Source: Cervus elaphus
Lineage: Eukaryota > Chordata > Mammalia > Artiodactyla > Cervidae
Assembly (NCBI RefSeq): GCF_910594005.1
Contig: NC_057820.1
Coordinates: forward strand, 1,059,001-1,123,000
DNA length: 64,000 bases
Direction: 5' to 3'
Below the pieces are notes generated by a model. That model was not told where the DNA came from. It did no database searches and saw only the letters and a program-made list of their open reading frames with translations. Each line of letters begins with the position of its first letter. Positions within the stretch are counted from its first letter, which is position 1. Position numbers and translations under genes: made by a program. This document shows positions 44,011 through 54,560 of this stretch, piece after piece.

Positions 44011-46890
44011 GGAGAGGGGTGGGCTGGAGAGGCACAGCTCGATGTCCTCCCCATTCCTGAATGTAGGATTTAAGTCTCACTGAGGAGTGGGCTTTGTGTG
44101 AATCTCGCTGGGGAGCCATAGCAGGGTTTTATGCAGTTGGGTGACATTGTGGTTTAGAAAAGTTCCCCTGGCTGGGTGCAGAGAATGAACTAAAGGAGGA
44201 GAAATCGGTGGGTTGAAAGCTGCCTCCTAATTCCTAGTAAGAAGCTGAACTAAGGGCCTGTGGGGGAGGGGCAGAGTGGCAGGGAAGGAGCGGCCAGCTC
44301 AGTGGAGGACTTAGGAGGAGGGGTGAACCCCAGGCCGGAAGGGGACTTTGGTGGGGGTGGGGAGGTGGGGAAGATGGTTCTGAGGTTGCCCTCAGGACCG
44401 GCCCACTGTTCTGGGCTGCGGTTTACTCCTGGAGACTGAGGACAGACACTGCAGTCCTCTCAGGGCCTCCCCGAGGTCAGCCCCGAGGCGGATGGAGAGG
44501 AGGTGGGCAGGGAAGCTGGCGAGGCCTCCGGCTCGGGCCTCCCAGCCAGGACTTGGGCGGGGGGGCTTCTCAGCAGGGCTTCAGTCTCCATGTCCATCTC
44601 CTGGCCTGCCGGGGGCCCTGCTTAATGGAGGGTTGGCCCACGTGACCAAGGGGCCTTACGGCCTGCTGGCTCTGTGGGCTGGCCCAGGGAGCTGAAGTGG
44701 TGCTTGGGCCTGGCAGGAGCTGAGGCGAGCTGGGCCTTTAGAAGGGCAAGCTGTCAGCCCAGGGAACACAGGTCTGAGCTGGGAAGGGGCTGCAGAGAAG
44801 GCTGGGGGTGGGAGGCCTCCCGCCCATGAGGCCTGGGCTCTGGCCTGCCCTGGGCTGAGAAAGGAGGGTCTCTCCCCTCCCCTCCTTGGAGGCAGGGGCC
44901 ACCTGGGGCATGGGAGGAGGGGGAGTTGAGACCACTGGTTTCCACTTGGAAGCCCTCTTTCTTTGGCCAGGGATGGAGAAAGGCTGGGGTCAGAGTGCAC
45001 ACATCCCCATGGAAACAGCAATGAGCCTGGCCTCTGGGGGACCCTGGCCCTGGTGGGGGATGGGGCAGCCAAACCGGGGCTCAGGGACTCCTTTAGCTAA
45101 GGGGCCTGGGCTTGGCCTCTGGTAGCAGCTCTGACAGGGAGGCCTGGGCCAGGAGCTGCGGGGCCTGGGTCGATGGGGAGCAGGGGGGTAGAGTGGGCTC
45201 CAGCCTGGGTCACATGGAAATCAAGGAACGGGTCGGGCCTCCTAGAACTGTATGCCCTGGTGGGTGGTTACAGACGGCAGGCAGCCAGAGGTGGCCTGGC
45301 TGCAGACCTTGTGGCCAGGGGACATCCAGCTCCGCGTGAGCCCTTGTTCTGTCTGCTGGGCTGGTCCCAGAGCTAGCAGGCAGGCCTGGGGTACCCTGGT
45401 CCTAAATGCCTTGCCAGCGTGGCCTTGATCTGAGAGGTTGGGAGGGGGGCAGCAGGTGGGGGCTGAGATGGAGGACCGCTGAACCCCAAAAGGTCAGGGT
45501 GGGGCTGGCTTTGCCTTCTGAAATCCTCTCCTGTGTGGTCACTACTTCACATCGGGAGCAGACTCGCAGTCCCTTGGTCTTCTGTAGTCTCTTCTCTGCT
45601 ATCCGAGTGCGGCGCTTTCATTTGGAGAAGTGACTGAGTCTCCAAGAGGCCGAAACAAGCTTCAGCCCCAGCTGCTGACGTCCTTGAGTGCCCTGCAGCC
45701 CTCTGGGCCCACCGGGCCTGGGGCTCCCACTGCCCTGGGCCTCCCCAACCAGGAGCCTACCTGTCAGTCCTGTGAGGGCCTCTTTCTCCTCTGCATGGAT
45801 GGAGACCCAATCATGGGAAATACACTTTCCACGGCAGAGGCCCCAGAGTGTGCAGGGCTGGGGCTGGCCAGCTGGCCAGACTCGATGAAAAGGGCTCGAG
45901 ATCCCCACAACACAGTAGGGCTGGCCCAGGAAGGTCTGCGCTGGGCGGGAAAAGATCAGCCAGCCCCAAATAACTTTCAAGAAAATCCAAACACACGCTT
46001 TCATGTTTTGAATAAATTTACATGTTGATCGCACTATTCTAAATGCATTTTTTTTTAAAGAGGAGCCCTAATTCCAAATCTGTGAACTCAAACGAGATGT
46101 GGTGGTATCTGTCTTGTACTGCTGTGATTTAAAGCTACTGAGGAGGCAAGCAGTTTTCAGGCTTGTGCCCCAGAGGGATTCCAGGGCCAGAGAGGCAACT
46201 AGTCTTCTTCCTACAGCCTAGAGACACGGCAAAGGGCAAATGTGAACGGGCCAGCACCTAGCTAGACACCTTCCAAGGGGCTCCTGGTGGCCAGAGGTGA
46301 GTCCTGGCAGTGCCAGATGGGGGAGGGGTGTCTTTTCTGGCGGCTCAGGCTCCCCAGCATGCTGCAAGGGGGCAGCACACAGTAAGACCTCACCACATGG
46401 CTCTTGGACAGAAGGATGAACAATCCTGTAATCCCTTTCAGCTGGACACCGCGTGTGGCTACCCCTGGGACTGGTGAGACCAGCAATGAGGTGGCTGTCT
46501 GGAGCTGAGGCTGGATGGGAAGACCCTCCTTAAACGGGGCCCCGGTTGGCATGCTCTGTCCACTCTATTTACCAGCCCACTGTCCTCATGGCAAGCTACG
46601 GTGATCTTCCCAAAGCTGGCCCCTGACCATGGGCTGGCACTTCTGGGCCTGCCCTGCCCTTCTTCCCCGCCCCAGCCTCACTAGAATGGCACAAGCCCCC
46701 AGCAGTTTTGGGGCTTGAGACGAGACCTGCTTCTGACCACGGATTTCCCCACTATCCCCAGATCCAGACCAGCCAGACAGGAGCCTGGGCGGTGGGGGAA
46801 ACGGGCTGAATCCTCGCCCTGCAGATATTCTGCAGAGGGAGCCCCCCGCCTCCTCTCCACCGCGCCGGCCGTCCTGTCGTTTGTGACTAT
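44011..46890. other. Intergenic region upstream of NSD2
   Basis: G-rich unique sequence. One AATAAA on plus occurs near 46010, but no upstream exon is recognised. No interspersed repeat is evident. Confidence 0.5.
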
Positions 46891-47280
46891 CTATGCCCAG
46901 TTTGTAATGTGGGCCCCAGGAGCGCAGGCCTGGCGAGGACCTCTGCACCGGGAGCCCCTCCACAAAGCTCCCCTGAGAAGGTTCCGGCTGGGATTCGCCG
47001 GCGGGGCCGGCTGGGGCCTGACCTCCGCTCTCCCGGATCCCGGCGGCACGATCAGACCAGGTTCCCCCTCCCCCGCCAGAGCTCCTGCTGGCCTGGGACC
47101 CCCGAGTCACGGGGGCGAAAGACCGCTGGGGCGCGGGGCCCGCGGCCAGCAGGGGCGGACCCCCTGCACAGGGCGCGCGGGGCGGCCGAGAGGGCGCCAC
47201 CTCCCACGTCCCGGCTTGAGGGCCGCCGGGGCCGCGCTCGCGCGGGGCGGCCTCGCCGGCGGCGATTGGGCGCGCGGCCG

Positions 47281-47288
47281 TGACGTCA
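47281..47288. promoter_or_regulatory. CRE palindrome
   Basis: TGACGTCA, the full CREB/ATF site, within the CpG island and 300 bp upstream of a CCAAT box. Factor binding is inferred. Confidence 0.65.
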
Positions 47289-47602
47289 CCGCGCGCCCGC
47301 GCGCGCGCTCAGGGGTCTGGCTCCGGGCTCCGGGCTTTCGGTTGAGCCGCCGCCTGGCGCGCGCCCGTGCCGAGTAGCGGGAGCGGGGCGCGCGCCCGGC
47401 GCCAGGCTGAGGTGGCTCGCGGGGTTCCCGCGCCCCCTTCCACGGCCCGCGCCCTCGGCCCCCCGCGGCCGGCCGTTGCCCCAGACCCCCGGCCCCGGGG
47501 CCACCGCCCGCCTGCCGGGCCGCCGCCACCGCCCCGCCCCGCGCGGATTTGAAAAGCCCGGCCGCAGCCCCGCGGACGCCGCAGCCAATCAGCGGCGCGC
47601 AC

Positions 47603-47610
47603 TTTCCCGC
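47603..47610 (+). promoter_or_regulatory. E2F-type site next to CCAAT box
   Basis: TTTCCCGC 14 nt after CCAAT (47585-47589), a pair typical of cell-cycle-regulated promoters. Function is inferred. Confidence 0.55.
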
Positions 47611-47714
47611 GGCTTCTGCGAGGCGGCGGCGGCCCGGCGGCGGCGGCGGCGGGCGGGAGGCGCGGGGGCGGGGTCGGCGCCGCGCGCGGAGAGCCTCGGC
47701 CTGGCCGCGCTGCG

Positions 47715-47741
47715 CCCGCCGCCGCCGCCGCCGCCGCCGCC
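47715..47741. repeat. (GCC)n trinucleotide repeat
   Basis: About nine GCC units within the CpG island, probably in or near untranslated first-exon sequence. Confidence 0.9.
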
Positions 47742-47823
47742 CCCTCCCCTCCCTCGGCCCTGCCTCCCTCCCCCGCGCGGTCCCGGCCCCGGCCCCCTTC
47801 CCGGCCGCCGCCGCCGCCGCCGG

Positions 47824-48503
47824 AGCCGCCGCGCCGGAGAGCCGCCGCCGCCTGAGGATGCGCCGCACAACAGGTCACTGGCGCCGCTGGCCCAACCGCC
47901 GCGGGCCTGAGGGGCGGAGGGCTGAGGGGCTGAGGGGCTGAGGGGCCGGGCGGGCGCGGCCATGTTGGGCCCGGCGGCCGGCGGCTGCACCTGTGCCGGC
48001 CCTACGCGGGCCGGCGGCCTTTGTTCGCTGCGGCGCCGAGCGGGCCGGGCCGGCCTTTGTGAGGCGCGGGTCGGGGCCGGGGCCGGGCGGCGGCGGGAGG
48101 GGCGGCCGGGGCCGGGGGGAGGCGCTTTTTTGTCCGCCGAGGCTCCGGGTTGACACTCGGGTTGCCGGCCGTTGGTCAGCGCGGGCGCCGGGAGCCCGGG
48201 GCCTGGCAGGTGGCGGCGCGGGGACCCCGCCCGGGGGCTTGCCGGCCCTCGGCCGCCCGCGGTCGGCCGGACGGTGGTTCCCCCCGGCGGCGCGCGCGGC
48301 GGAGCAGCCGGGGCCGCCCGGCAGGCTCTGCCCCGCTCGCCAGAGGGCAGTTAGAAAAAATCTCGGCATTTAAGACACGCGGGTCTCGAGCCCGGGCAGA
48401 GGGCACAGGAGCCGGTGCCGCGGTCGTCTGCTCTCCCCGGTGTCCGCGCCGGTGCCGGGACGTGAGCGGTCACAGACTTGACAAGTTAGTGCTTCTTAGG
48501 CAG
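47824..48503 (+). other. NSD2: Candidate NSD2 untranslated first exon(s)
   Basis: Two donor-like sites are visible: CAACAG|gtcact (exon end 47873, weak) and TTAGGCAG|gtgagg (exon end 48503, good). Either could close a non-coding first exon. Start points cannot be seen from sequence. NSD2 in other mammals has alternative untranslated 5' exons, so both may be used. Confidence 0.35.
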
Positions 48504-49056
48504 GTGAGGAGGGCTCGGGGCGCGTGTGCGCGCGTCCCAGAACCGGGGACCCGCTCGGTTCGAGGGACTTCAGAGCGAGGTTAGGGAAGTTCTTGAGGAC
48601 TGACAACCCCGCGCTCTAAGGCCTTGACTTTTAAATGACTTAAACGCCAAGATACGTGTTCCCTAATGGCCCAACGACTTAAAAACTTAACGTTGCCACT
48701 GCGCGTTGATAACCTCGATCCTCATTTTATGTATTTTAAAATGAGATGGTCGACATGGAAGATAAGTTAGGAGCCATCTCATTTATGCAGCGCTTTCATT
48801 TTCCCAAATGTTTTCCATGTCCTCGTTACATGTGTAAGTGTGACCAGAGCAACATGAAAAAGCACAACTCCAACCAGTAGCTCGAAGGAAACAAGTCGTG
48901 GGAGCGCAGCCCTTTGCCGGTGTGCTTCGTGCGTGCTCCGGCGCCCCACCGCCGACCGGAGTTCAAATCTAAACTGCTGCCTGGAAGTGAAGAGGACTCA
49001 TGCCTTAAGCACGATTACTTTGAGTCATTTCCTTTTCTTTTCTTCCATTTTCTCAG

Positions 49057-49096
49057 ACGCTCAGCAGCCTTCAGTTTTGGGCCAGTGGTTGGTAAA
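49057..49096 (+). other. Candidate small untranslated exon in NSD2 5' region
   Basis: A strong pyrimidine tract and acceptor (TTCTTCCATTTTCTCAG, ends 49056) is followed by 40 nt and then the donor AAA|gtgagta at 49097, or TTG|gtaaag at 49092. The pairing is unusually good for random sequence. No homology check was possible. Confidence 0.35.
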
Positions 49097-49295
49097 GTGA
49101 GTACTTTCTGCACGTTTGTGAGTTTCTGTAAGCTTTTTTTTTTTTTTTTTTTTAAGAACTCTGATCTATATAATACAAAAATCCTCGCCCCCTGACTGCA
49201 TTACTGCAGATCAGGCTGGACTCGGATTCCAGTGGTGAACTTTCCAATTTAAAAGTATCAGAAAAATAACTTTCTGAATTTCAAAAAGTGATGGG

Positions 49296-49412
49296 CTTGA
49301 TACTCCCCGGTGGTCCAGTGGTTAAGACTCCTTACTTCCAGTGCAGGGCCATGGGTTTGATCCCTGGTCAGGGAACTAAGATCCCACATGCTGTGTGGCA
49401 CTACCAAAAAAA
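49296..49412 (+). mobile_element. CHR-type tRNA-Glu SINE, sense
   Basis: GGTGGTCCAGTGGTTAAGAC, GGGTTTGATCCCTGGTCAGG, A9 tail. Confidence 0.88.
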
Positions 49413-49754
49413 AATGATGGGCAGTTTATTATTCTGTGTGCACATATATGATATATGTTACATCTAAACTAACATAATTTGAAATTTATGGAGACACAAA
49501 AGGACAAAACAATAAGTTAAAAAAAAAAGTTAAACAGGCTACCATGTATGACTACTGGGTTTATGGTTTTTATTCAGCCGATTTAAACAGGGCTGTTAAA
49601 ATGGTACCTGCTTAAATGTGAGGAGTCAAATGAGGAATAAGTCATAATTGCGAGACTTACACGTTAGAAATTAGAGATCTTGTGACTTATGGAAGAGTGG
49701 GTCAAGCCTGCCACCTATTCAAATGACCTCTCCTCCTGCAAGTAGTCCAATTTA

Positions 49755-50035
49755 AAAAAAATTATTTACTTTTGGGCGTGCTGGGTCCTTGTTGCTGTGC
49801 AGACTCTCATCTAGTTGTGGAGAGTGGGGGCTACTCTCTAGCTGCGGTTCCTGGGCTGCTCACTGAAGTGGCTTCGTCTGTGCAGCACAGGTCTGAGGAA
49901 ACATGGGCCCACTCGTTGTGGCGCGTGGGCTTAGTTGCTCTGCAGCACGTGGGATCTTCCCAGGTCAGGGATGGAGCCCATGACTCCTGCTTTGGCAGGC
50001 AAATTCTGTACCTCTGAGCCACCAGGGAAGCCCCT
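49755..50035 (-). mobile_element. CHR-type SINE, antisense
   Basis: TGGGCGTGCTGGGTCCTTGT, CATCTAGTTGTGGAGAGTGG, ending GAGCCACCAGGGAAGCCCC. Confidence 0.88.
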
Positions 50036-50639
50036 ACAAGTAGTCTAGTTTTAAAAGGCTTACTCATATGGCAGAGTGTAAACTAACTAGTTACTTCCTT
50101 TTTTATGGCTTGACGCTTCAGTGTAAAATGGGTAAAAGTAGGTGAAGTTATATTTACTAAGAATTGCTGGTGAGGGGATAGAAAACACTAATAAAATGTT
50201 GCTATATGAGATTGGGGTTGTCGTTGAGCACACCCAAAAGCATGTGCTAAGGTGATGCTAAAGTTCCAAATTTATTTTCTCCTGCCATTTTTAATCTAGA
50301 CAAATAACCTTACTCAGTAAACAATTGAATTCTAAGTAAACATTTAATCAGTGGGAGTTGAAGTTATTAAGCTTTTTACTTACATTTTCTGTTATATGGT
50401 TTTTGGTTGGTTGATTTTTGTTTTTGTTTGGATATAATGCTTGGCTATAGAATGTATGCAGTTTTGGATAAGCCTCTCAGTCTTCTAAACTTCACTCTCG
50501 TCTTTGCCCGGCTGCAGTAAATGGGTCCTTGTCCCTCAAACATGTGGTGCCCTGTCCTGATCCAGGCCTCTGCATGGAATGTTGTTGTGTGTGGACCACT
50601 GCTTGTCTTTCCTTTAACATTTTTTTATTATTTATTTAA

Positions 50640-50870
50640 ATTTTATCTTTGTCTTTGGCTGTGCTGTGTCCCCCTCGCTTTTGTGCGGGCTTTCTCTAGC
50701 TGCGGCGTGCAGGGGCTGCTCTTGTTGCGGAGCACGGGCTCTACGTGCTCAGGCTTCAGCAGTTGGTCACGTACCTTCTCCAAGGCCTGTGGAGTCGCCC
50801 CGACCTGGGGTCAGACCCGTACCCCTGTGCTGGCAGGTAGGTCCCTAACCACTGGGGAACCCTGTCCTCC
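50640..50870 (-). mobile_element. CHR-type SINE, antisense
   Basis: GGCTGTGCTGTGTCCCCCTC, TGTTGCGGAGCACGGGCTCT, ending CTAACCACTGGGGAACCCT. Confidence 0.82.
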
Positions 50871-52213
50871 TGTTCTGAACACGGAGGACCCAGCCCTTTA
50901 GTGGCGTTCTGTGACTTTTTCCCTGTTGGGTGAGCTCTTGGAGGTGGGATTCTTACCGTCTTGGGTGAACTGGCCTCTGCTCATGCCTTCCCACGGCAGG
51001 CAGTCAGTGAGTGCTGAGTAAATAGGCTTATGACTTGGGACAAACAACCCATTTTAATGCCAGCATATGGCCTGTTTGCTTCTCTTTTTTTGTAAGTCAT
51101 GGTGAAGCAGAAAGGAACCTTCTGGAAGAAACTGAATATGGAAAGTAAGGGGCTGGCCTAAGGTCTCCCTACTTTAATCGGGGAGCCAAGACACTGTTTG
51201 CCAGGAAGGCCTGTTTCCTTTCTTTTCCTTTTGTCTTTGCACCTAACTCAAATGTTAAATAAAAATTAACTATGAAATATTGCAAGCATATAAGTACAAC
51301 AAGTAACAGAACAGACCTGTATGTACCACCAGGATGAATCAAGCAGTGACGTTTCTACCGTACCTCTCTCCCTGCCCCTGGGGAAAGTAAAAATATAAAA
51401 TATACAGAAGCAGGAGGTAACATGGAAGTTCCAGAGGATTATGTTTATACTTTGCAGACTGTCTTTATGTGATTTGTTAATTTTGTTTTTAGGAATTGTT
51501 ATTTAGGGTAAGCAGTTTGGGGAGAAAAAGACTCAAATGAGTTACCCCAGCGATTAGTCAGCATTTGGCACTTGTCTGTTGGTTACAGTATAGCTTTTGA
51601 AGGACCTGATTGATTTGATGAGATTTGCTTTTGCCAGTTAAAAAACTCAAGATATCTCAAATTAGTATTGTTCTTGAGTCTGTCTTCCAGAAAGCAAAGG
51701 GCCAAAGATGAATTTTTTCAGAGCGCCTTAATGTCTGTAATACTTAATAGTTTCAACAAGATATACAAGGATGGAAACTGCTAAGTGCTGGTTGAGCTGA
51801 GTGCCAGCCTGCTGCCCAACAGCCCTAGTGGTGAAACTTCCCTGTTGGGTGTGGAGAAAAGAATGTTTTGTCTTCCTGGAAGGAGTTGGGAGCTCAATTT
51901 TTAAGTTAACTGGGTTGTCACAGAAAAAATCAATGGTATGAAATAAGTCTGTTATGCTGTTAAGGGCATGTTTCTATCAGCAGTGTTTCACAGTTTAATT
52001 ACTTTTTCACTGTGTGTGCTGTTGTGTTACGGAGGCTGACAGGTCAGGAAGGGTGTTTCTGACTCCAGCTTTCCTTCCCTCAGTCAGCTCTCCACGCTCT
52101 GCTTGTCTTTCCAAAATGTGCGTGTGGTCCTGTGAAAGCCCACTTTTCAGGGATCTCAGGGCCCTTTGGGCTTCAAGACCAATCTCTTACTGCTCTTTCT
52201 GCCTCTCACTGCA
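50871..52213 (+). other. NSD2 5' intronic region, unique part
   Basis: AT-richer unique sequence. ATGGTGAAGCAGAAAGGAAC near 51100 was checked and does not match the NSD2 N-terminus. No feature is supported. Confidence 0.5.
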
Positions 52214-52340
52214 CTTTTTTTTTTTTTGCTGTGCTGTGCAACTTGTGGGATCTCAGTTCCCCAGCCAGGAGTTGAACCTGGGTCCTGGGCAGTGTGAGCT
52301 TGCAGGCCTGGATGGCGGTGGGGGTTCCCTCGTTGCACTT
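52214..52340 (-). mobile_element. CHR-type SINE, antisense, short
   Basis: T13 run, GCTGTGCTGTGCAACTTGTG, CCCCAGCCAGGAGTTGAACC. Confidence 0.75.
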
Positions 52341-52599
52341 CTTATTTTGATCTCTCCTGGTCTCTTCAGCCCTCTGTTGTGGCTGAGCTTTTCCCTGGGC
52401 CTTTGGTCCGTCAGTTTTGCCCCTGCTTTCCCCTGTGACCCCCCCACACCCACATAGACTCACTCCAGTGCCTGTGTGGGCACCGCTGGCTTTCCTATGC
52501 ATTCCTTCTTGTTCAGCTCTCATCGTGCACCTCACTCCTAGAAAGTGACCCCAGACTCCCTGCCTGCCTTGGGAGCCCTCAGGAGTGTGTCTTGAGCGC

Positions 52600-53040
52600 T
52601 TGGTGCTTCACCGGCCTCCACCCGGTCTGCCCTTCCTCTGTCCCAGCTGCACTGGCCTCTGGCCTGTCTTAAGCACTGCAGCCATGCTTGGCCCCTGGCC
52701 CCTGCATCTGCAGTTCCTTCAACTCGGATACCTGCCTGGCTAGCTTTTTACCTGCCTTTAAGTCTTTGCTTAGACTTCCCTTCTCAGGCAGCACCCTTGA
52801 CCCCTGATTTATGATATCCTTTTGCTGTCTGGCCCTACCCGTCTGCCTCCGCTTCTTTTGCCTAGCTTGTATCCTCTGACATTCCGGATGTTTTCCTTAT
52901 TTGTCTGTGTGCCTAACTGCATCAAGATGTCTATAACAGCGGAGATTTTTCTCCTTTTGGCTTTAACTACTGTCAGGCTCCCAGTGCCTAGAACAGTACC
53001 TGAGTGATTGTCAGTCCGTCAGTAACTGTTTGTATGAAGA
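52600..53040 (-). mobile_element. L2 LINE fragment, antisense
   Basis: CTGCACTGGCCTCTGGCC, TTTAAGTCTTTGCTTAGACT, CTTCTCAGGCAGCACCCTTG and CCCAGTGCCTAGAACAGTAC follow the reverse complement of the L2 3' end in order. Confidence 0.7.
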
Positions 53041-53904
53041 CTCTCAGCCCCTGTGTGTTGGCTCGCGTGTGAGAAGTGGTGTGGATTGAGAACAGTGGTG
53101 TGAGTGTGCTTGCCCTGGTGTGAGGTGGCAAAGGTGGAGGCCCCGGGCAGGTGAGAGAGGCCAGAGAGGAGGCTGGTAAGCCAGTGCTTGAGGATGATGG
53201 CTTTCCCCAGACCCAGGAGTCGCCAGGAAAGGTGGACCGATGCAGGAGGGCGGGCCGGTGTGGTCCTGATGGGCTGGGGCAGGGCATGGGGCTGAGGGTA
53301 AGGGGGGGTGGCCAAGTGACCCTAGCATTCACATTTCAGAAGATTTGAGAGGACACCATTTTTATCTCACTGCAAGCTAGTAAAACGGAAAGTGGGCCTC
53401 ATTTCTGATTTACCTTGGTTCCTTCAGAAAGAAACTCTGATTTCACTTACCAGCTGAGATGTGTCCCTGGTGCCTTCCTGTTCATAGAAGAGGAAGCCCT
53501 TGGTCTTGAGTGTGGCATGAGGGCCCTGTGTTTTCCTGGGGTCTTCACTGGCTGGCCCCTTGCAGCTGTTCTGAGGTCTCAGCACCATGCTGCTGCCCCC
53601 CAGGATGAGCCGCGCTCTGTCGTGCGCCGTGTGCACGTCTGTGGCTCCTCCCGTCACCTGTCCCCGCCAGTGCTGCCAGCCCTGTGTCCATGGCACTCGG
53701 GATGCTCCCAGGTTGTTCCTCTGAGCACCAGGCCCTGTCCTGGCAGCACATGGCTTGGGTTCTCACCCTTCAGTTCTCCAGGTTGTGAGTTTTTCAAGGT
53801 GAGGGCCCTTTGACTTGTCTTCTGGGCTTCAAGCAGCGCCCAGTGTTAACTGAGAGTTAACTCATGGAGATATTTGTACTTTCAAGTCTTCTATTTTCCC
53901 AAAG
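53041..53904 (+). other. NSD2 5' intronic region, unique part
   Basis: No exon or repeat recognised. Confidence 0.45.
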
Positions 53905-53975
53905 ATTTATATATATAAATTTATATACATAAATATATGTACATATATGTATATATATGTATATAAATTTATTTA
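53905..53975. repeat. (TA)n-rich simple repeat
   Basis: TATATATATAAATTTATATA, then ATGTACATATATGTATATAT; ends where an antisense SINE begins. Confidence 0.85.
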
Positions 53976-54127
53976 TTTGGGTGTGCTGGATCTTAGTTGT
54001 GCCAGGGGGAATTTTTTTTTTTTTTTAGTTGTGGCATGTGAAATCTAGTTCCCTGACCAGGGATCAAACCCAGGACCCCTGAATTGGGAGTGTGGAGTCT
54101 TAGCCACTGGACCACCAGGGAAGTCCC
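53970..54127 (-). mobile_element. CHR-type SINE, antisense
   Basis: GGGTGTGCTGGATCTTAGTT, GTTCCCTGACCAGGGATCAA, ending GGACCACCAGGGAAGTCCCC. Confidence 0.88.
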
Positions 54128-54199
54128 CTAAAGATTTTTATTTAGTAAAAATTGAATTCCTAGGTTTTTACGATTAAAATATATGTTAGAAATAAGAGC

Positions 54200-54325
54200 T
54201 TCCTGGAAATTTCCTGGTGGTGCGGTGGTTAGGAGTGCCCGGTTGCCCTGCTGAGGACCTGGGTCCAGTCCTTCTCTGGGGAACCAAGATCTCCCAGGGC
54301 ACACAGCAGAAAAAGAAAGGAAGAA
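54200..54325 (+). mobile_element. CHR-type SINE, sense
   Basis: TTTCCTGGTGGTGCGGTGGT, GGGTCCAGTCCTTCTCTGGG, A-rich end. Confidence 0.82.
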
Positions 54326-54437
54326 ATAAGAGCCTCCTGTTTGCATTCCCCCAAAGATTGGAAGTTGGTGCCATCTGTGCAGAGCGGCCCCCGACGGCCC
54401 CGTGTCTTGGAGCAGCAAATCTTCTTTCCCTCCTCTC

Positions 54438-54560
54438 ATTGAATCCTCACAGCAGGAAGCTGAATCCCAGAGATGTTCAGTACTGACCCAGAGTCACAAG
54501 GCTGTAAGTGTCGGGACTCCTGCCTGATCTCTGCTTCTGTGCTCTGGGAGCTCATTGTTC
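54438..54560 (-). mobile_element. MIR SINE remnant, antisense
   Basis: GAAGCTGAATCCCAGAGATG, GACCCAGAGTCACAAGGCTG and TAAGTGTCGGGACTCCTGC follow the MIR core order. Confidence 0.5.

Larger units (their letters stand above)
46890..48600 (+). promoter_or_regulatory. NSD2: NSD2 CpG-island promoter region
   Basis: Very CpG-rich 1.7 kb block at the expected position and strand of the NSD2/WHSC1 promoter, rightward next to LETM1 as in human. Visible elements are a full CRE palindrome TGACGTCA (47281-47288), CCAAT boxes at 47585-47589 (plus) and 47265-47269 (minus), an E2F-type TTTCCCGC (47603-47610) and many GC boxes. A (GCC)n tract is at ~47715-47741 with a shorter one at ~47803-47822. A TATA box is not evident. 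Assignment to NSD2 rests on synteny, since no coding exon of NSD2 is in the window. Confidence 0.75.

Noticed and set aside
47107..47990. Arg/Ala/Pro-rich open frames across the NSD2 CpG island
   Set aside because: Several frames are open simultaneously in very GC-rich DNA. No similarity to NSD2 (whose N-terminus begins MEFSIKQ) or any other family I know.
51101..51150. ATGGTGAAGCAGAAAGG as possible NSD2 start
   Set aside because: Translation does not match the NSD2 N-terminus and soon meets stops; no acceptor or donor frames it.
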